From CAYSBE01 sp044337585 (GTDB lineage: Bacteria; Bacteroidota; Bacteroidia; UKL13-3): DNA of 64,000 nt. Within the stretch, counting starts at the first letter, position 1. Every line of letters begins with the position of its first letter. The position numbers and the translations under genes were made by a program. The stretch spans positions 1 to 64,000 of the forward strand of contig JBIINH010000001.1 of the NCBI GenBank assembly GCA_044337585.1, given 5' to 3'. Positions 33,084 to 42,137 of this stretch are shown piece after piece. A model generated the notes under the pieces. It was not told the origin of the DNA and searched no databases. It worked only from the letters and a program-made list of their open reading frames with translations.

Positions 33084-33692
33084 TCATCTTCTCCACTTAA
33101 TTCCACAACCAATCGCTTTTGTACTTGTAGTGGTTACAGCTTTGTTGCTAAGTAGTGCATCAACAGCTTGCTCAACGTATTTGGATTTTACCTGTGATGG
33201 GTCTTCGTAGTTGTCGTCAATGGCCCCAATATATTGAACAGTAAGTCCTTTATCGCCTTTTTTCAATACATATACATGAGGGGTTCGGGTGGCTCCGTAG
33301 ATTTTAGCCGTGCCTTGTGTTTCATCAATTAAATACGGAAATCCATATTTCATTTCTTTCGCACGTTTTTGCATGTTTTGATATGAATCCTCTGGTTCGC
33401 GTGCAGGATCGTTGGGGTTGATAGCAATTACCGGAAATCCTTTGGCTGCATATTTTTTGTGCAAGTCTATCATGCGGTTTTCGTATGCTTTGGCAAAAGG
33501 ACAATGGTTGCAGGTGAATACAATAATAAATCCTTTGGCTGATTTGTAGTTGGCCAATGAAACCATTTTTCCATCAATATTTTTTAGTGAAAAATCAGCT
33601 GCAATATCACCAGGTTGATAACCCATAGGCGCAGGGGTTTGGAAGGCGCTTAATGCAAAAGCCAATACGGTAATCAGGATTATTTTTTTCAT
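33084..33692 (-). CDS. Exported thioredoxin-like/redoxin protein
   Basis: 202 residues, signal peptide at about 1-18. The AhpC/TlpA-like thioredoxin fold has a CxxC-type motif, CNHC in FTCNHCPFAKAYE, near residue 60, plus the cis-proline loop ATRTPHVYVL. Proteins of this kind are periplasmic and often named thioredoxin family protein; the CNHCP variant is a recognised subgroup without a defined partner. The gene follows the TlpA-like gene at 33708 by 15 bases, so the pair is probably one operon acting on periplasmic thiols. Confidence 0.88.
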   Translation of the reverse strand: MKKIILITVLAFALSAFQTPAPMGYQPGDIAADFSLKNIDGKMVSLANYKSAKGFIIVFTCNHCPFAKAYENRMIDLHKKYAAKGFPVIAINPNDPAREPEDSYQNMQKRAKEMKYGFPYLIDETQGTAKIYGATRTPHVYVLKKGDKGLTVQYIGAIDDNYEDPSQVKSKYVEQAVDALLSNKAVTTTSTKAIGCGIKWRR

Positions 33693-33707
33693 GTTATTAT
33701 GTTTTTA

Positions 33708-34280
33708 TTAATATGGATTTTTTTGTGCTTCTAATATTTTTAGCTGTATGTCGCCAATGGTAACTTCGCCTTCTTGAAACCACATGTATCCATTGTGTTT
33801 GTTAAAAACCAAGGTGGCAGGAATAGCTCCACTCCAATTTGGGTTCACTGTATTTATCCAATCATTTGGGTTTGATTCATTCATCCATAGTACTTGTGAG
33901 CGGATGTCTTTTTCTGTAATAAAAGTAGCCAATTTGGTATCGCGAATTTTTTTGCTGTCGGTACTTATCAAGAGTACGGTTACATTTTGTCCTACAAATC
34001 CATCGCGTACCAAATTAAATATAGGAAGCTCTTCTACGCAAGGTTTACACCAGGTGGCCCAAAAATTAATTACATAGGTGCTGTCACTCATTTGGTTAAA
34101 ACGTTCTTCGAGCCATTCTTTGTTTACGTAGGTAAAAGGTACAGATGCGGCAGGCTGTGGACTCAAATTGCCACTATTTGCTGGGTTTACTGATGCTTTA
34201 TCATCGGGCAATGCTACCGATTGGGCTTTGACAAAAGTGCTAAGAAACAGAAGTGGGATAAAAAATAAAAGGTATTTCAT
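33708..34280 (-). CDS. TlpA-family thiol-disulfide oxidoreductase
   Basis: 190 residues. Signal peptide at 1-19 (ending TFVKAQ). The thioredoxin active site is NFWATWCKPCVEELP (CKPC, near residue 75), and the cis-proline is in GAIPATLVF. It should reduce disulfides in the periplasm, for example in cytochrome maturation or protein quality control; the partner is unknown. It is transcribed just before the CNHC-type thioredoxin gene (15-base gap) and 32 bases after upp. Confidence 0.9.
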   Translation of the reverse strand: MKYLLFFIPLLFLSTFVKAQSVALPDDKASVNPANSGNLSPQPAASVPFTYVNKEWLEERFNQMSDSTYVINFWATWCKPCVEELPIFNLVRDGFVGQNVTVLLISTDSKKIRDTKLATFITEKDIRSQVLWMNESNPNDWINTVNPNWSGAIPATLVFNKHNGYMWFQEGEVTIGDIQLKILEAQKNPY

Positions 34281-34312
34281 TACAATTATGCTTGGTTTTA
34301 AAGTGGGTCAAG

Positions 34313-34960
34313 TTACAATTTTATTCCAAATGACAAATCACCTGCATCGCCCAAGCCAGGAATGATGTATTTGTGTTCGTCAATATCGTCATCAAGTGCG
34401 GCAATCCACAAGGTTGCAAAGGGTAATTTTTCCGTAAGGTAAGCCACACCTGCTTTGCTGGCTAACAAGCAAATGATGTGAAGCGATTTAGGTTGGCCAT
34501 GCGCAAGTAAACATTTGTAGGCAGTTTCAATAGATAAACCCGTAGCCAACATCGGGTCAATCAATACCACGGTGCGGTTGGTTAGATCAGGCGTAGCCAT
34601 ATATTTTGAAATAATTTCAAAATGTTCTTCATCAAGTTGGTTGCGGTAGGCCGAAATAAATCCACAATCAGATTGGTCGAAAAAAGAAAGTACGCCTTGG
34701 TGCATACTCAGACCGGCTCTTAAAATAGTAAGCAAAACTGGATGCTCGCTCAGCACATTCACTTGTTTTTGTCCAAGTGGAGTCGCAACATCTTTGGCTT
34801 GATAAGTCAGCGTTTTGCTTAATTCGTAGGCCATAACTTGTCCGATACGCTCAATGTTTTTGCGAAAACGCATACGGTCTTTTTGTATGGCTACATCTCG
34901 CAACTCCGAAACAAATTGCTGTATAATAGAGTTTTCTTTTTCTAAGTGGTAGATATTCAT
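34313..34960 (-). CDS. upp: Uracil phosphoribosyltransferase
   Basis: 215 residues, the usual length. It converts uracil and PRPP to UMP in pyrimidine salvage. The PRPP loop is VVLIDPMLATGLSIETA, and the uracil-binding C-terminus YIIPGLGDAGDLSFG is intact. EHPVLLTILRAGLSM is the conserved Arg region. It is divergent from the beta-CASP gene at 35039. The two redox genes downstream (33084-34280) may share its transcript but are not functionally related. Confidence 0.96.
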   Translation of the reverse strand: MNIYHLEKENSIIQQFVSELRDVAIQKDRMRFRKNIERIGQVMAYELSKTLTYQAKDVATPLGQKQVNVLSEHPVLLTILRAGLSMHQGVLSFFDQSDCGFISAYRNQLDEEHFEIISKYMATPDLTNRTVVLIDPMLATGLSIETAYKCLLAHGQPKSLHIICLLASKAGVAYLTEKLPFATLWIAALDDDIDEHKYIIPGLGDAGDLSFGIKL

Positions 34961-35038
34961 TTAGCGAAACTAATCATTTGTTTTAAATCATGAATACCGC
35001 ACATTTGCAACCTAATTTATTTTGAAACGGATTAACAC

Positions 35039-36442
35039 ATGAAAATAACTTTTCACGGAGCAGCTAGGCAGGTGACGGGGAGCATGCATTTGCTTACCCT
35101 CGACAATGGCTATAATATCTTATTGGATTGTGGGATGAACTACGAGCAAAAGCGTGAGTTGAATGCTGATGCTTTTGAATTTCCGTTTCGTGCTGCCGAT
35201 ATAGATGTCTTGGTCCTTTCTCACGCCCATATTGATCATTCGGGCAATATTCCAAAGTTGGTGTCTGATGGATTTAAAGGACAAATTCTGTGTACACCAC
35301 CTACGTTTGATTTGGTAAAATACCTGTTGTTTGACAGTGCCAATATTCAGCTAAATGAGTATAAGCAACGTTTGAATAGGGCTGGTAAAAATAGGCGACA
35401 GTTTATTGCTCCACCCATATACAGCGACCGCGAAGTAGAGATAGCACTTGACAAATTTGTGACACTGAATTTCGGTAAGCCATTTCAGCTATCACCAACA
35501 GTAAGTATTGAGTTGATAGAGGCAGGTCATTTACTTGGCGCAGCCAGTGTGGTTATTCAATACGATGAGAATGACACCACAAGAAGGATTGGTTTTAGTG
35601 GAGATATTGGCCGAAGCCATGCTGAACTTATTCGTACTCCGGTGGTCATGAAAAACCTAGACTACCTTATTACAGAAACCACATACGGGGGGCGAAAACA
35701 CAAGTCGGGTGTGCATGCTGAAACCGATTTGCTCAAGTATTTTGACGAAGTAGAGCGTATGCGTGGTCGCCTCATTATCCCTGCATTTAGTGTGGGTCGT
35801 ACACAATCAATCGTGTTTGCATTGCACAAGCTTTACCGCAAGGGATTGTTGCCTCCTGTAAAAGTATTTGTAGACAGTCCGTTAGCAGTTCGCTCAACGT
35901 ATATTTATGAAAAATACCCAGAGTTATTGAATGACGAAGCAAAAGCATTTATGGAACAACACGGAGCCTTGTTTGATTTTGAGCAACTGGAATTGTTAGA
36001 AGATTACGAAGACCACGAAAAATTGATGTATTATACAGAGCCTTGTATCATCATTTCTGCTGCAGGTATGGTTGAAGGCGGTCGCATTCAAGAGCATGTT
36101 CGCAATAATGTGCAAAACCCTTTTAGTACCATTCTCATTGCCGGCTATTGTGCCGAAGGTACTCTAGGGCATCGTTTGTTGCAAGGGCAAAAAAACCTGC
36201 GCATGAATGGCCGCGACTACCAAATATATTCGAAAATTGCGCATACAGATGTGTTTAGTTCGCACCCTGATAGCGATGAAATATTTTCGTATATCCATGC
36301 ACATGTACAGCCACAACTTAAAAATATTTTTCTGGTGCATGGCGATGGCAACAACTTAGATGAAATGCAAAAAAGATTGGAAGACAATGGTATTCATCAA
36401 TCGGTGATTCCCGAAATGGGACAATCGTTTTATTTAGATTAG
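35039..36442 (+). CDS. MBL-fold beta-CASP exonuclease (CPSF73/YsxP-like RNase)
   Basis: 467 residues: metallo-beta-lactamase domain with LSHAHIDHSGNIPKL and GDIGRSHAE metal motifs, then a beta-CASP domain, and a C-terminal RMMBL part with SAAGMVEGGRIQEHV and SHPDSDE. This is the long bacterial CPSF-type architecture. Members process RNA, though the physiological role in Bacteroidota is unclear. It differs from the shorter ligase-associated relative at 10771. It ends 24 bases before the tRNA-Arg gene; the -7 element of that tRNA starts six bases after its stop. Confidence 0.92.
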   Translation: MKITFHGAARQVTGSMHLLTLDNGYNILLDCGMNYEQKRELNADAFEFPFRAADIDVLVLSHAHIDHSGNIPKLVSDGFKGQILCTPPTFDLVKYLLFDSANIQLNEYKQRLNRAGKNRRQFIAPPIYSDREVEIALDKFVTLNFGKPFQLSPTVSIELIEAGHLLGAASVVIQYDENDTTRRIGFSGDIGRSHAELIRTPVVMKNLDYLITETTYGGRKHKSGVHAETDLLKYFDEVERMRGRLIIPAFSVGRTQSIVFALHKLYRKGLLPPVKVFVDSPLAVRSTYIYEKYPELLNDEAKAFMEQHGALFDFEQLELLEDYEDHEKLMYYTEPCIIISAAGMVEGGRIQEHVRNNVQNPFSTILIAGYCAEGTLGHRLLQGQKNLRMNGRDYQIYSKIAHTDVFSSHPDSDEIFSYIHAHVQPQLKNIFLVHGDGNNLDEMQKRLEDNGIHQSVIPEMGQSFYLD

Positions 36443-36447
36443 AAACC

Positions 36448-36455
36448 TATATTTG
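36448..36455 (+). promoter_or_regulatory. -7 promoter element of tRNA-Arg
   Basis: TATATTTG, an exact TAnnTTTG match ending 11 bases before the first tRNA base. The expected -33 TTG is replaced by a T-rich run. It lies outside the preceding gene, so the tRNA has its own promoter. Confidence 0.5.
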
Positions 36456-36466
36456 ACCCATCAAAC

Positions 36467-36538
36467 GGTCTCGTAGTACAACGGATAGTATTTGGGTCTC
36501 CGGAACCCAAGATTCAGGTTCGATTCCTGACGAGACCG
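36467..36538 (+). tRNA. tRNA-Arg (anticodon CCG)
   Basis: The cloverleaf folds completely. The acceptor stem GGTCTCG (36467-36473) pairs with CGAGACC (36531-36537), with G36538 as discriminator. The anticodon stem TGGGT/ACCCA surrounds the loop CTCCGGA with CCG at 36500-36502, reading CGG codons. The T-arm contains GGTTCGATTCC. The CCA end is not encoded. A run of eight T follows two bases later. Confidence 0.96.
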
Positions 36539-36549
36539 CTTTTTTTTCA

Positions 36550-37632
36550 TTGCCTGTATTTTTCATAGCTTTGGCATTAGGTTTGTTCGCAAAATCTGCT
36601 TTGGCACAAGACTCTGCTTCCCGTTTTCATTTCGATATGTATGCAGAAATGTACTATAACATTAGTAATCCCAAGCCCTTAAACCAAGAGTTAAATCCAG
36701 TATTTTGTTTTAATCATTCAATTACAGATGCGTTGCGCCCTAACATTATAATGGGGCGGGCAAAATATATGCATAAACGTTTGCGTGGTTCGCTTGGATT
36801 GATGGCCGGTACTTATGCCATGTACAATTTAGCTGCAGAACCCCTATGGGCGCAATATATTTATGAAGCCAATATTGGATATAAGCTAAAAAAAGATGGG
36901 ACCTTTTGGCTCGAAGCAGGGGTTTTTGAGTCGTATCTTGGTTATGAAAGTGTCACTTCAATGGATAATCTTCTACTTAGCCGTTCCTTTGCTTCAGAGT
37001 TATCTCCATATTACATGTCAGGAGTGCGGTTGTTTCACACATCAAAAAACCAAAAATGGGACATGAGCTTGAATGTGAACAATGGTTGGCAACATATTGT
37101 GGAACCCCTTTCAATAAATCGATTGTCAGTTGGCATACAACTGACATGGAAAAAAAACAAACAGCTGTTATTAAACTATAGTAACTTTTATGGAGCAGCC
37201 TATATATATGGATTGGGCTACAGCGACAGTATTCGAGTTGATCGTGCATTTCATGATTTTTATGTGATTTACAATCCCACTTCGCGGCTTCAATTACGCT
37301 CGCAGCTTGACATAGGCATTGATGATTGGCAAAAATATTGGATTCAAACCAATATGATGGTAGCTTACCAACTCACCCAAATGGTTTCGGTTGCGGCACG
37401 TGCCGAATGGTTTAGAGATATTGATGAGGCATTGGTTTACATACCCAAACAAGGGGGTTCTATGATGCATGCTTTTTCGGCTAATGTAAAAGTGAAAATG
37501 TGGAAAGACAAAATGGCCTTGCGGATAGAATCGAAATTTGCAGAATCAACTAAGCAAATGTTTATCAACGAAGTAGGAAGCTATCAAACATCGCAATTTA
37601 TACATGGTATCAGCCTAAGTGTAAAGCTATAA
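36550..37632 (+). CDS. Outer-membrane beta-barrel protein (porin-like)
   Basis: 360 residues from TTG at 36550. A hydrophobic signal-like stretch (FFIALALGLFAKSALAQ) ends at about residue 20, then amphipathic strands and a terminal aromatic/hydrophobic strand (GISLSVKL) suggest a 14-16 strand barrel of the OmpL/BBP2-like kind. No ATG or GTG exists in frame between the tRNA and the signal peptide, and the only candidate start is TTG, 11 bases after the tRNA end, which leaves the signal peptide without the usual N-terminal Lys or Arg. The mature part looks intact. The transported substance is unknown. Confidence 0.78.
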   Translation: MPVFFIALALGLFAKSALAQDSASRFHFDMYAEMYYNISNPKPLNQELNPVFCFNHSITDALRPNIIMGRAKYMHKRLRGSLGLMAGTYAMYNLAAEPLWAQYIYEANIGYKLKKDGTFWLEAGVFESYLGYESVTSMDNLLLSRSFASELSPYYMSGVRLFHTSKNQKWDMSLNVNNGWQHIVEPLSINRLSVGIQLTWKKNKQLLLNYSNFYGAAYIYGLGYSDSIRVDRAFHDFYVIYNPTSRLQLRSQLDIGIDDWQKYWIQTNMMVAYQLTQMVSVAARAEWFRDIDEALVYIPKQGGSMMHAFSANVKVKMWKDKMALRIESKFAESTKQMFINEVGSYQTSQFIHGISLSVKL

Positions 37633-37639
37633 ATAAGCA

Positions 37640-37671
37640 TTGCCGGTTATGCAATAGAAATGCTACATTCG
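37640..37671 (+). promoter_or_regulatory. Possible promoter for gatB
   Basis: TTG at 37640-37642, a 21-base spacer, then TACATTCG at 37664-37671, one base off TAnnTTTG and with the same spacing as the promoter at 1129-1160. It is 19 bases before the gatB ATG. Confidence 0.4.
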
Positions 37672-37690
37672 CACGTAATTTTTAGGTTTC

Positions 37691-39148
37691 ATGGAAATTG
37701 ACTATTCAGCATACGAACCCGTAATTGGTTTAGAAGTACATGCACAAATGCTTACTAAAAGTAAAGCATATAGTGATGATGCGACAGATTATGGTGCATC
37801 GCCAAACACACAAGTAAGCCCTATTACTCTTGGTCATCCAGGTACATTGCCTGTACATAATTTAGAGGCAGTGAAATTTGCAATCAAAATGGGAATAGCC
37901 TGCCAATGTGATATTGCCGAATATAATTACTATGCACGCAAAAATTATTTCTATGCAGATTTGCCTAAAGGCTATCAAATTACTCAGGATAAAACACCAA
38001 TATGTACCAATGGATACATTGATATTAAACTTAAAGATGATACAGAGAAGCGCATCAACCTTACCCGCATACACATGGAGGAAGATACAGGTAAAAGCAT
38101 GCACGATCAAGATGTGTATGATACATTAATTGACTATAACCGAGCAGGTACTCCGCTTATAGAAATTGTAACTGAACCTGATATACGAACCGGTGAAGAG
38201 GCTTATCAATATTTAACTGAAATACGCCAATTGGTTCGATACCTAGAAATATGTGATGGCAATATGGAAGAAGGATCAATGCGCTGCGATGCCAATGTTT
38301 CAGTTAGGAAAAAAGGTGCTTCAGGTTATGGTACAAAGGTGGAAGTAAAAAACATGAATTCTATTCGCAACGTGCAACGAGCCATTGATTTTGAAATAAA
38401 AAGGCAAATAGAAGCATTGGAGAATGGTGAAAAAATTTACCAAGAAACACGCACATTTGAGGCAACCAAAGGTATCACTATCGTGATGCGTACCAAAGAA
38501 GGAGCTAGCGATTACCGTTACTTTCCCGAACCTGATTTGCCACCTTTGCGCATTACACCAAGCTATATTGAAAGTGTAAAGGCTCAAATGCCTGATTTGC
38601 CAAAAGCCCTTTTTCAAAAATTTACCTCAGCATATAAACTAAGTGACTATGATGCCGGAGTGCTTACCGAAAATAGGTATGTAGCCGAGTATTTTGAAAT
38701 ATTGTTGAAACATACCGACAATATCAAAGCAGCAGCAAATTGGCTGATGGTGCAAATAAAAGGTTACTTGAATGAAAATGCACTTGATATCAAAGACTTT
38801 GTGCTTTCACCTTCCAAAATTGCAGATATCATTGGCTTGATTGATGCAGGAAAAATAAGTCACTCATTGGCATCAAAAAATTTATTTCCTGCCATGATTG
38901 CGCACCCTGATATGTCAGCAGCAGCCTTGTCAGAAAAATTAAATCTTACCCAAGACAATGATACTGGTGAATTGGAAAAAATTATAGCTCAGGCTTTGGC
39001 TAAGTATCCTGAAAAAGTAGCTGAATACAAAGCAGGAAAAACATCACTTATCGGCTTGTTTATGGGCGAAGTAATGAAGCTAAGCAAAGGCAAAGCCGAT
39101 CCAAAAATAGCCAATCAATTAGTAAAAGAACAATTAGACAAATCATAA
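37691..39148 (+). CDS. gatB: Asp-tRNA(Asn)/Glu-tRNA(Gln) amidotransferase subunit B
   Basis: 485 residues, full length. GatB is the tRNA-binding and kinase subunit of GatCAB, which makes Gln-tRNA(Gln) and Asn-tRNA(Asn) from misacylated precursors. Signatures are YEPVIGLEVHAQ at the start, KNYFYADLPKGYQI, GSMRCDANVS (SMRCDAN motif), RTKEGASDYRYFPEPDLP, and the C-terminal YqeY-like helices used for tRNA recognition. gatA and gatC are not in the window. It is followed 4 bases later by a TlpA lipoprotein with no obvious link. Confidence 0.97.
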   Translation: MEIDYSAYEPVIGLEVHAQMLTKSKAYSDDATDYGASPNTQVSPITLGHPGTLPVHNLEAVKFAIKMGIACQCDIAEYNYYARKNYFYADLPKGYQITQDKTPICTNGYIDIKLKDDTEKRINLTRIHMEEDTGKSMHDQDVYDTLIDYNRAGTPLIEIVTEPDIRTGEEAYQYLTEIRQLVRYLEICDGNMEEGSMRCDANVSVRKKGASGYGTKVEVKNMNSIRNVQRAIDFEIKRQIEALENGEKIYQETRTFEATKGITIVMRTKEGASDYRYFPEPDLPPLRITPSYIESVKAQMPDLPKALFQKFTSAYKLSDYDAGVLTENRYVAEYFEILLKHTDNIKAAANWLMVQIKGYLNENALDIKDFVLSPSKIADIIGLIDAGKISHSLASKNLFPAMIAHPDMSAAALSEKLNLTQDNDTGELEKIIAQALAKYPEKVAEYKAGKTSLIGLFMGEVMKLSKGKADPKIANQLVKEQLDKS

Positions 39149-39152
39149 CAAA

Positions 39153-40274
39153 ATGCAAAAAATATCATACCTATTTATCGTAGGATTTGTGCTGCTAAGC
39201 TCAGCTTGCAGCCAGTCAAAAGAAAAGCCAGGCAACTTTTCGGTTAAAGGCAATATTAAAAATTATACCGGTCCTGCTTTGCAATTAAGCGAAATCACAA
39301 CAACTGGTCTAAAATTTATCGACTCCACTTTGGTAGATGCCAAAGGCAATTTTGAATTTAAAAACAGCGTATCGCATCCTACATTTGCCATTATTGGTTT
39401 TAGCAATACAGCAATTGTACTGTTGCTCGACTCTGGTGCTACAACCACCTTATCCATTGATTCAAAAACACCAGAAGCTTATGGCGTATCTGGCACATTA
39501 GAAAACGAACAATTGCGTCAAATCATTTTAATGAATAACAAATACATGATGCAAGTAAATGAATTGGAACGTAGATATACAGAAGCGGCCCAACAAAAAA
39601 CCATGACTGTTGAAATGGAAAACAAAATTAAAACAGAATATCAAGGTTTGATGGATGCCCGTACCAATGAGCTTAAGGAAAAAACATTGTCAATTGAAAG
39701 TGGCTTGGTTCCTTATTTTGTTACCAACTTTTTGATGCCTGAAGCCGACTTCGAATTTTTCAACAAAGTAGATGAAAAGTTTTACAACCGCTACACTGAT
39801 TCTAAATATGCACAAGACTTACACAAAAGGGTAGTGAAGCTAAAAGGTACCGCCACTGGCCAGCAGGTAGCAGATATTGTGTTACAAGATCCATATGGAA
39901 AAACCATTGCACTATCATCACTCAGGGGAAAATATGTACTTATTGATTTTTGGGCAAGTTGGTGTGGTCCCTGTAGGCGCGAAAATCCAAACGTGGTAAA
40001 GATGTATCAGAAATATAAAGACAAAGGATTTGATATTTACAGTGTGTCGCTTGACGACAATAAAGATTCTTGGATGAAAGCCATCAATGCCGACCAATTG
40101 CTATGGCCAAATCATGTGAGCGACTTGCAAAAATGGAATTCATCGGTGGTTCCACAATTTAATATTGAAAGTATACCCTTTACTATGTTGATTGATGCTG
40201 AGGGTAAAATTATAGGCAAAAACCTTAGAGGTGAAGCGCTTGAGCAAAAATTGAAAGCTATTTTCAATTATTAA
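39153..40274 (+). CDS. TlpA-like thiol-disulfide oxidoreductase lipoprotein with DUF4369 domain
   Basis: 373 residues. Lipobox ending LLSSAC (Cys19), so it is probably anchored to a membrane on the periplasmic side. Residues 28-130 form a DUF4369 beta domain, common in Bacteroidota, and residues 235-373 a thioredoxin domain with DFWASWCGPCRRENP (CGPC) and the cis-proline loop ESIPFTMLI. It should reduce or shuffle disulfides in exported proteins. It starts 4 bases after gatB and is probably co-transcribed. Confidence 0.9.
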   Translation: MQKISYLFIVGFVLLSSACSQSKEKPGNFSVKGNIKNYTGPALQLSEITTTGLKFIDSTLVDAKGNFEFKNSVSHPTFAIIGFSNTAIVLLLDSGATTTLSIDSKTPEAYGVSGTLENEQLRQIILMNNKYMMQVNELERRYTEAAQQKTMTVEMENKIKTEYQGLMDARTNELKEKTLSIESGLVPYFVTNFLMPEADFEFFNKVDEKFYNRYTDSKYAQDLHKRVVKLKGTATGQQVADIVLQDPYGKTIALSSLRGKYVLIDFWASWCGPCRRENPNVVKMYQKYKDKGFDIYSVSLDDNKDSWMKAINADQLLWPNHVSDLQKWNSSVVPQFNIESIPFTMLIDAEGKIIGKNLRGEALEQKLKAIFNY

Positions 40275-40353
40275 TTAATGGTGCTTAACATTAATTTAAA
40301 TATAGCTTAATATTGAATACAGAATGTAATCCTAATGTTACCAAAAAAAAGAT

Positions 40354-41031
40354 ATGGAAAACCCTTACAAAATTTTGGTTGTTGACGATGAAATTGATAT
40401 TCTTGAGTTTATTCAATATAATCTTAGAAAAGAAGGTTATGAAGTTCATTTAGCTCACAATGGTCAAGAAGCAATTGATGTATCCAAAAAAGTAAAGCCT
40501 GATTTGATTTTGCTGGATGTGATGATGCCTGTGATGGATGGGATAGAGGCTTGCAAACAAATCAAATCTAATTCCGATCTGGAAAAAATATTTATTGTGT
40601 TCCTTACAGCCCGTGCCGAAGAGTATTCTGAAATAGCAGGTTTCAATGCTGGAGCAGATGATTATATTTCGAAACCTATAAAGCCAAGGGTTTTGCTAAG
40701 TCGCATTAGTGCCATATTGCGCAGAAAAGGGAAAGAAATTGTAGAATCAAAAATCGTAGCCGGAGACATCACCATAGATCGCGAAACTTTTTTGGTATAC
40801 AAAAATGGTGCGAAAATTCAGTTGGCACGCAAAGAGTTTGAATTGCTTTACCTGTTAGCTGGTAAACCCGGTAAGGTTTTTACCCGCGATTTTATTTTAG
40901 AAAAAGTGTGGGGCGATGAAGTGCTTGTGGTTGATAGAACAATTGATGTTCACATTCGTAAATTGCGCGAGAAAATTGGAGATGAATACATTGGCACCGT
41001 AAAGGGCGTTGGCTATAAGTTTGAAGCATGA
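40354..41031 (+). CDS. PhoB/OmpR-family response regulator
   Basis: 225 residues. Receiver domain at 1-120 with acidic pair Asp11-Asp12 and phospho-acceptor Asp55 (LILLDVMMPVMDG), Thr and Lys of the switch (LTARAEE, SKPIKP). Winged-helix output domain at about 130-225 (LARKEFELLYLLAG, VDRTIDVHIRKLREKIG). It is a transcription factor paired with the histidine kinase that overlaps it by 4 bases (ATGA). The arrangement and sequence resemble PhoB/PhoR, but the signal cannot be read from sequence. Confidence 0.95.
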   Translation: MENPYKILVVDDEIDILEFIQYNLRKEGYEVHLAHNGQEAIDVSKKVKPDLILLDVMMPVMDGIEACKQIKSNSDLEKIFIVFLTARAEEYSEIAGFNAGADDYISKPIKPRVLLSRISAILRRKGKEIVESKIVAGDITIDRETFLVYKNGAKIQLARKEFELLYLLAGKPGKVFTRDFILEKVWGDEVLVVDRTIDVHIRKLREKIGDEYIGTVKGVGYKFEA

Positions 41032-42080
41032 TAAGAAACCCGAAACCTATTTTCATTGCCTTTGTTATTTCTATTATTCTAGCATTGTTTGTAGGCCTCA
41101 TTACTTTCTTTGTTGCGGATATTACGTTTAGCAATGTCCTCATATCTGCCATTGCTACTTTATTGTTTTCGGTTTTGCTTTTTTTCTACTCACTAGAGTT
41201 TTTTATTTACAAAAAAATAAAACTCATATACAAAACCATCCATAGCCTCAAAACCCAAAAATACGATGCTAAATTAAGTAATTTTGATTGGCGAAGTGAC
41301 CCGATTTCCAATATGAATAAAGAGGTAATCAGTTGGGCACGAGACCAAAAAGAACAGATGGAGCAACTGAAAAAACTTGCAGACTTTAGAAAAGAATTTT
41401 TAGGCAATGTATCGCACGAACTCAAAACCCCAATTTTTAATATTCAGGGTTATTTGCATACCCTTATTGATGGTGCCATTGATGACCCCGAAGTGAATGT
41501 GCGTTTTTTGCAAAAAGCAGCCCGCAGCGCAGATAGATTAAGCGATCTTGTAGCCGATTTGTTGGCCATCTCACAACTCGAGTCAGGTGAACTTCTCATG
41601 GAGCTGGAGCGATTTGATATTAACGCATTGGTGAAAGATGTATACGAACAATTTGAAGTAAGGGCAAAAGAACGTGGCATTACCTTGCTGATAAAAGATG
41701 GATGCAACAAACCATTCTTTGCATATGGCGATCGTTATCGCATTCGACAAGTCATTGTCAATCTTGTTCTCAACTCTATTAAATACGGAAGAGACTTGGG
41801 AACTACTACAGCAGCTTATTATGATATGGACCAAAATACATTAGTAGAAATTGGCGACAACGGTGAGGGCATGACACAAGAACATTTGCCCCGCATATTC
41901 GAACGTTTTTACCGTGTTGACAAAAGCCGCGCACGCGAGGGCGGACCAGGAGGTACCGGGTTAGGATTGGCTATTGTAAAACACATTATAGAAGCACATG
42001 GGCAAACTATTAATGTACGTAGTACGGTGGGGCAGGGTACCACATTTGGCTTCACTCTGAAAAAGGCAGCAGGAAATTAA
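41028..42080 (+). CDS. PhoR-like sensor histidine kinase
   Basis: 350 residues. Two N-terminal membrane segments (about 9-30 and 36-56) with almost no loop between them, so external sensing is unlikely and the signal may come from the membrane or a partner. The dimerisation box has His130 in NVSHELKTPIFNIQGY. The ATPase domain has the N box VLNSIKYG, GDNGEGMTQEHLPRIFERF and GGTGLGLAIVKHI. It phosphorylates the regulator at 40354, with which it overlaps. Confidence 0.94.
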   Translation: MIRNPKPIFIAFVISIILALFVGLITFFVADITFSNVLISAIATLLFSVLLFFYSLEFFIYKKIKLIYKTIHSLKTQKYDAKLSNFDWRSDPISNMNKEVISWARDQKEQMEQLKKLADFRKEFLGNVSHELKTPIFNIQGYLHTLIDGAIDDPEVNVRFLQKAARSADRLSDLVADLLAISQLESGELLMELERFDINALVKDVYEQFEVRAKERGITLLIKDGCNKPFFAYGDRYRIRQVIVNLVLNSIKYGRDLGTTTAAYYDMDQNTLVEIGDNGEGMTQEHLPRIFERFYRVDKSRAREGGPGGTGLGLAIVKHIIEAHGQTINVRSTVGQGTTFGFTLKKAAGN

Positions 42081-42137
42081 GCTTTTCATCTATAGAGCTT
42101 TAGAACTTACGTATTTTTATTTCTATACTCGCATGTC

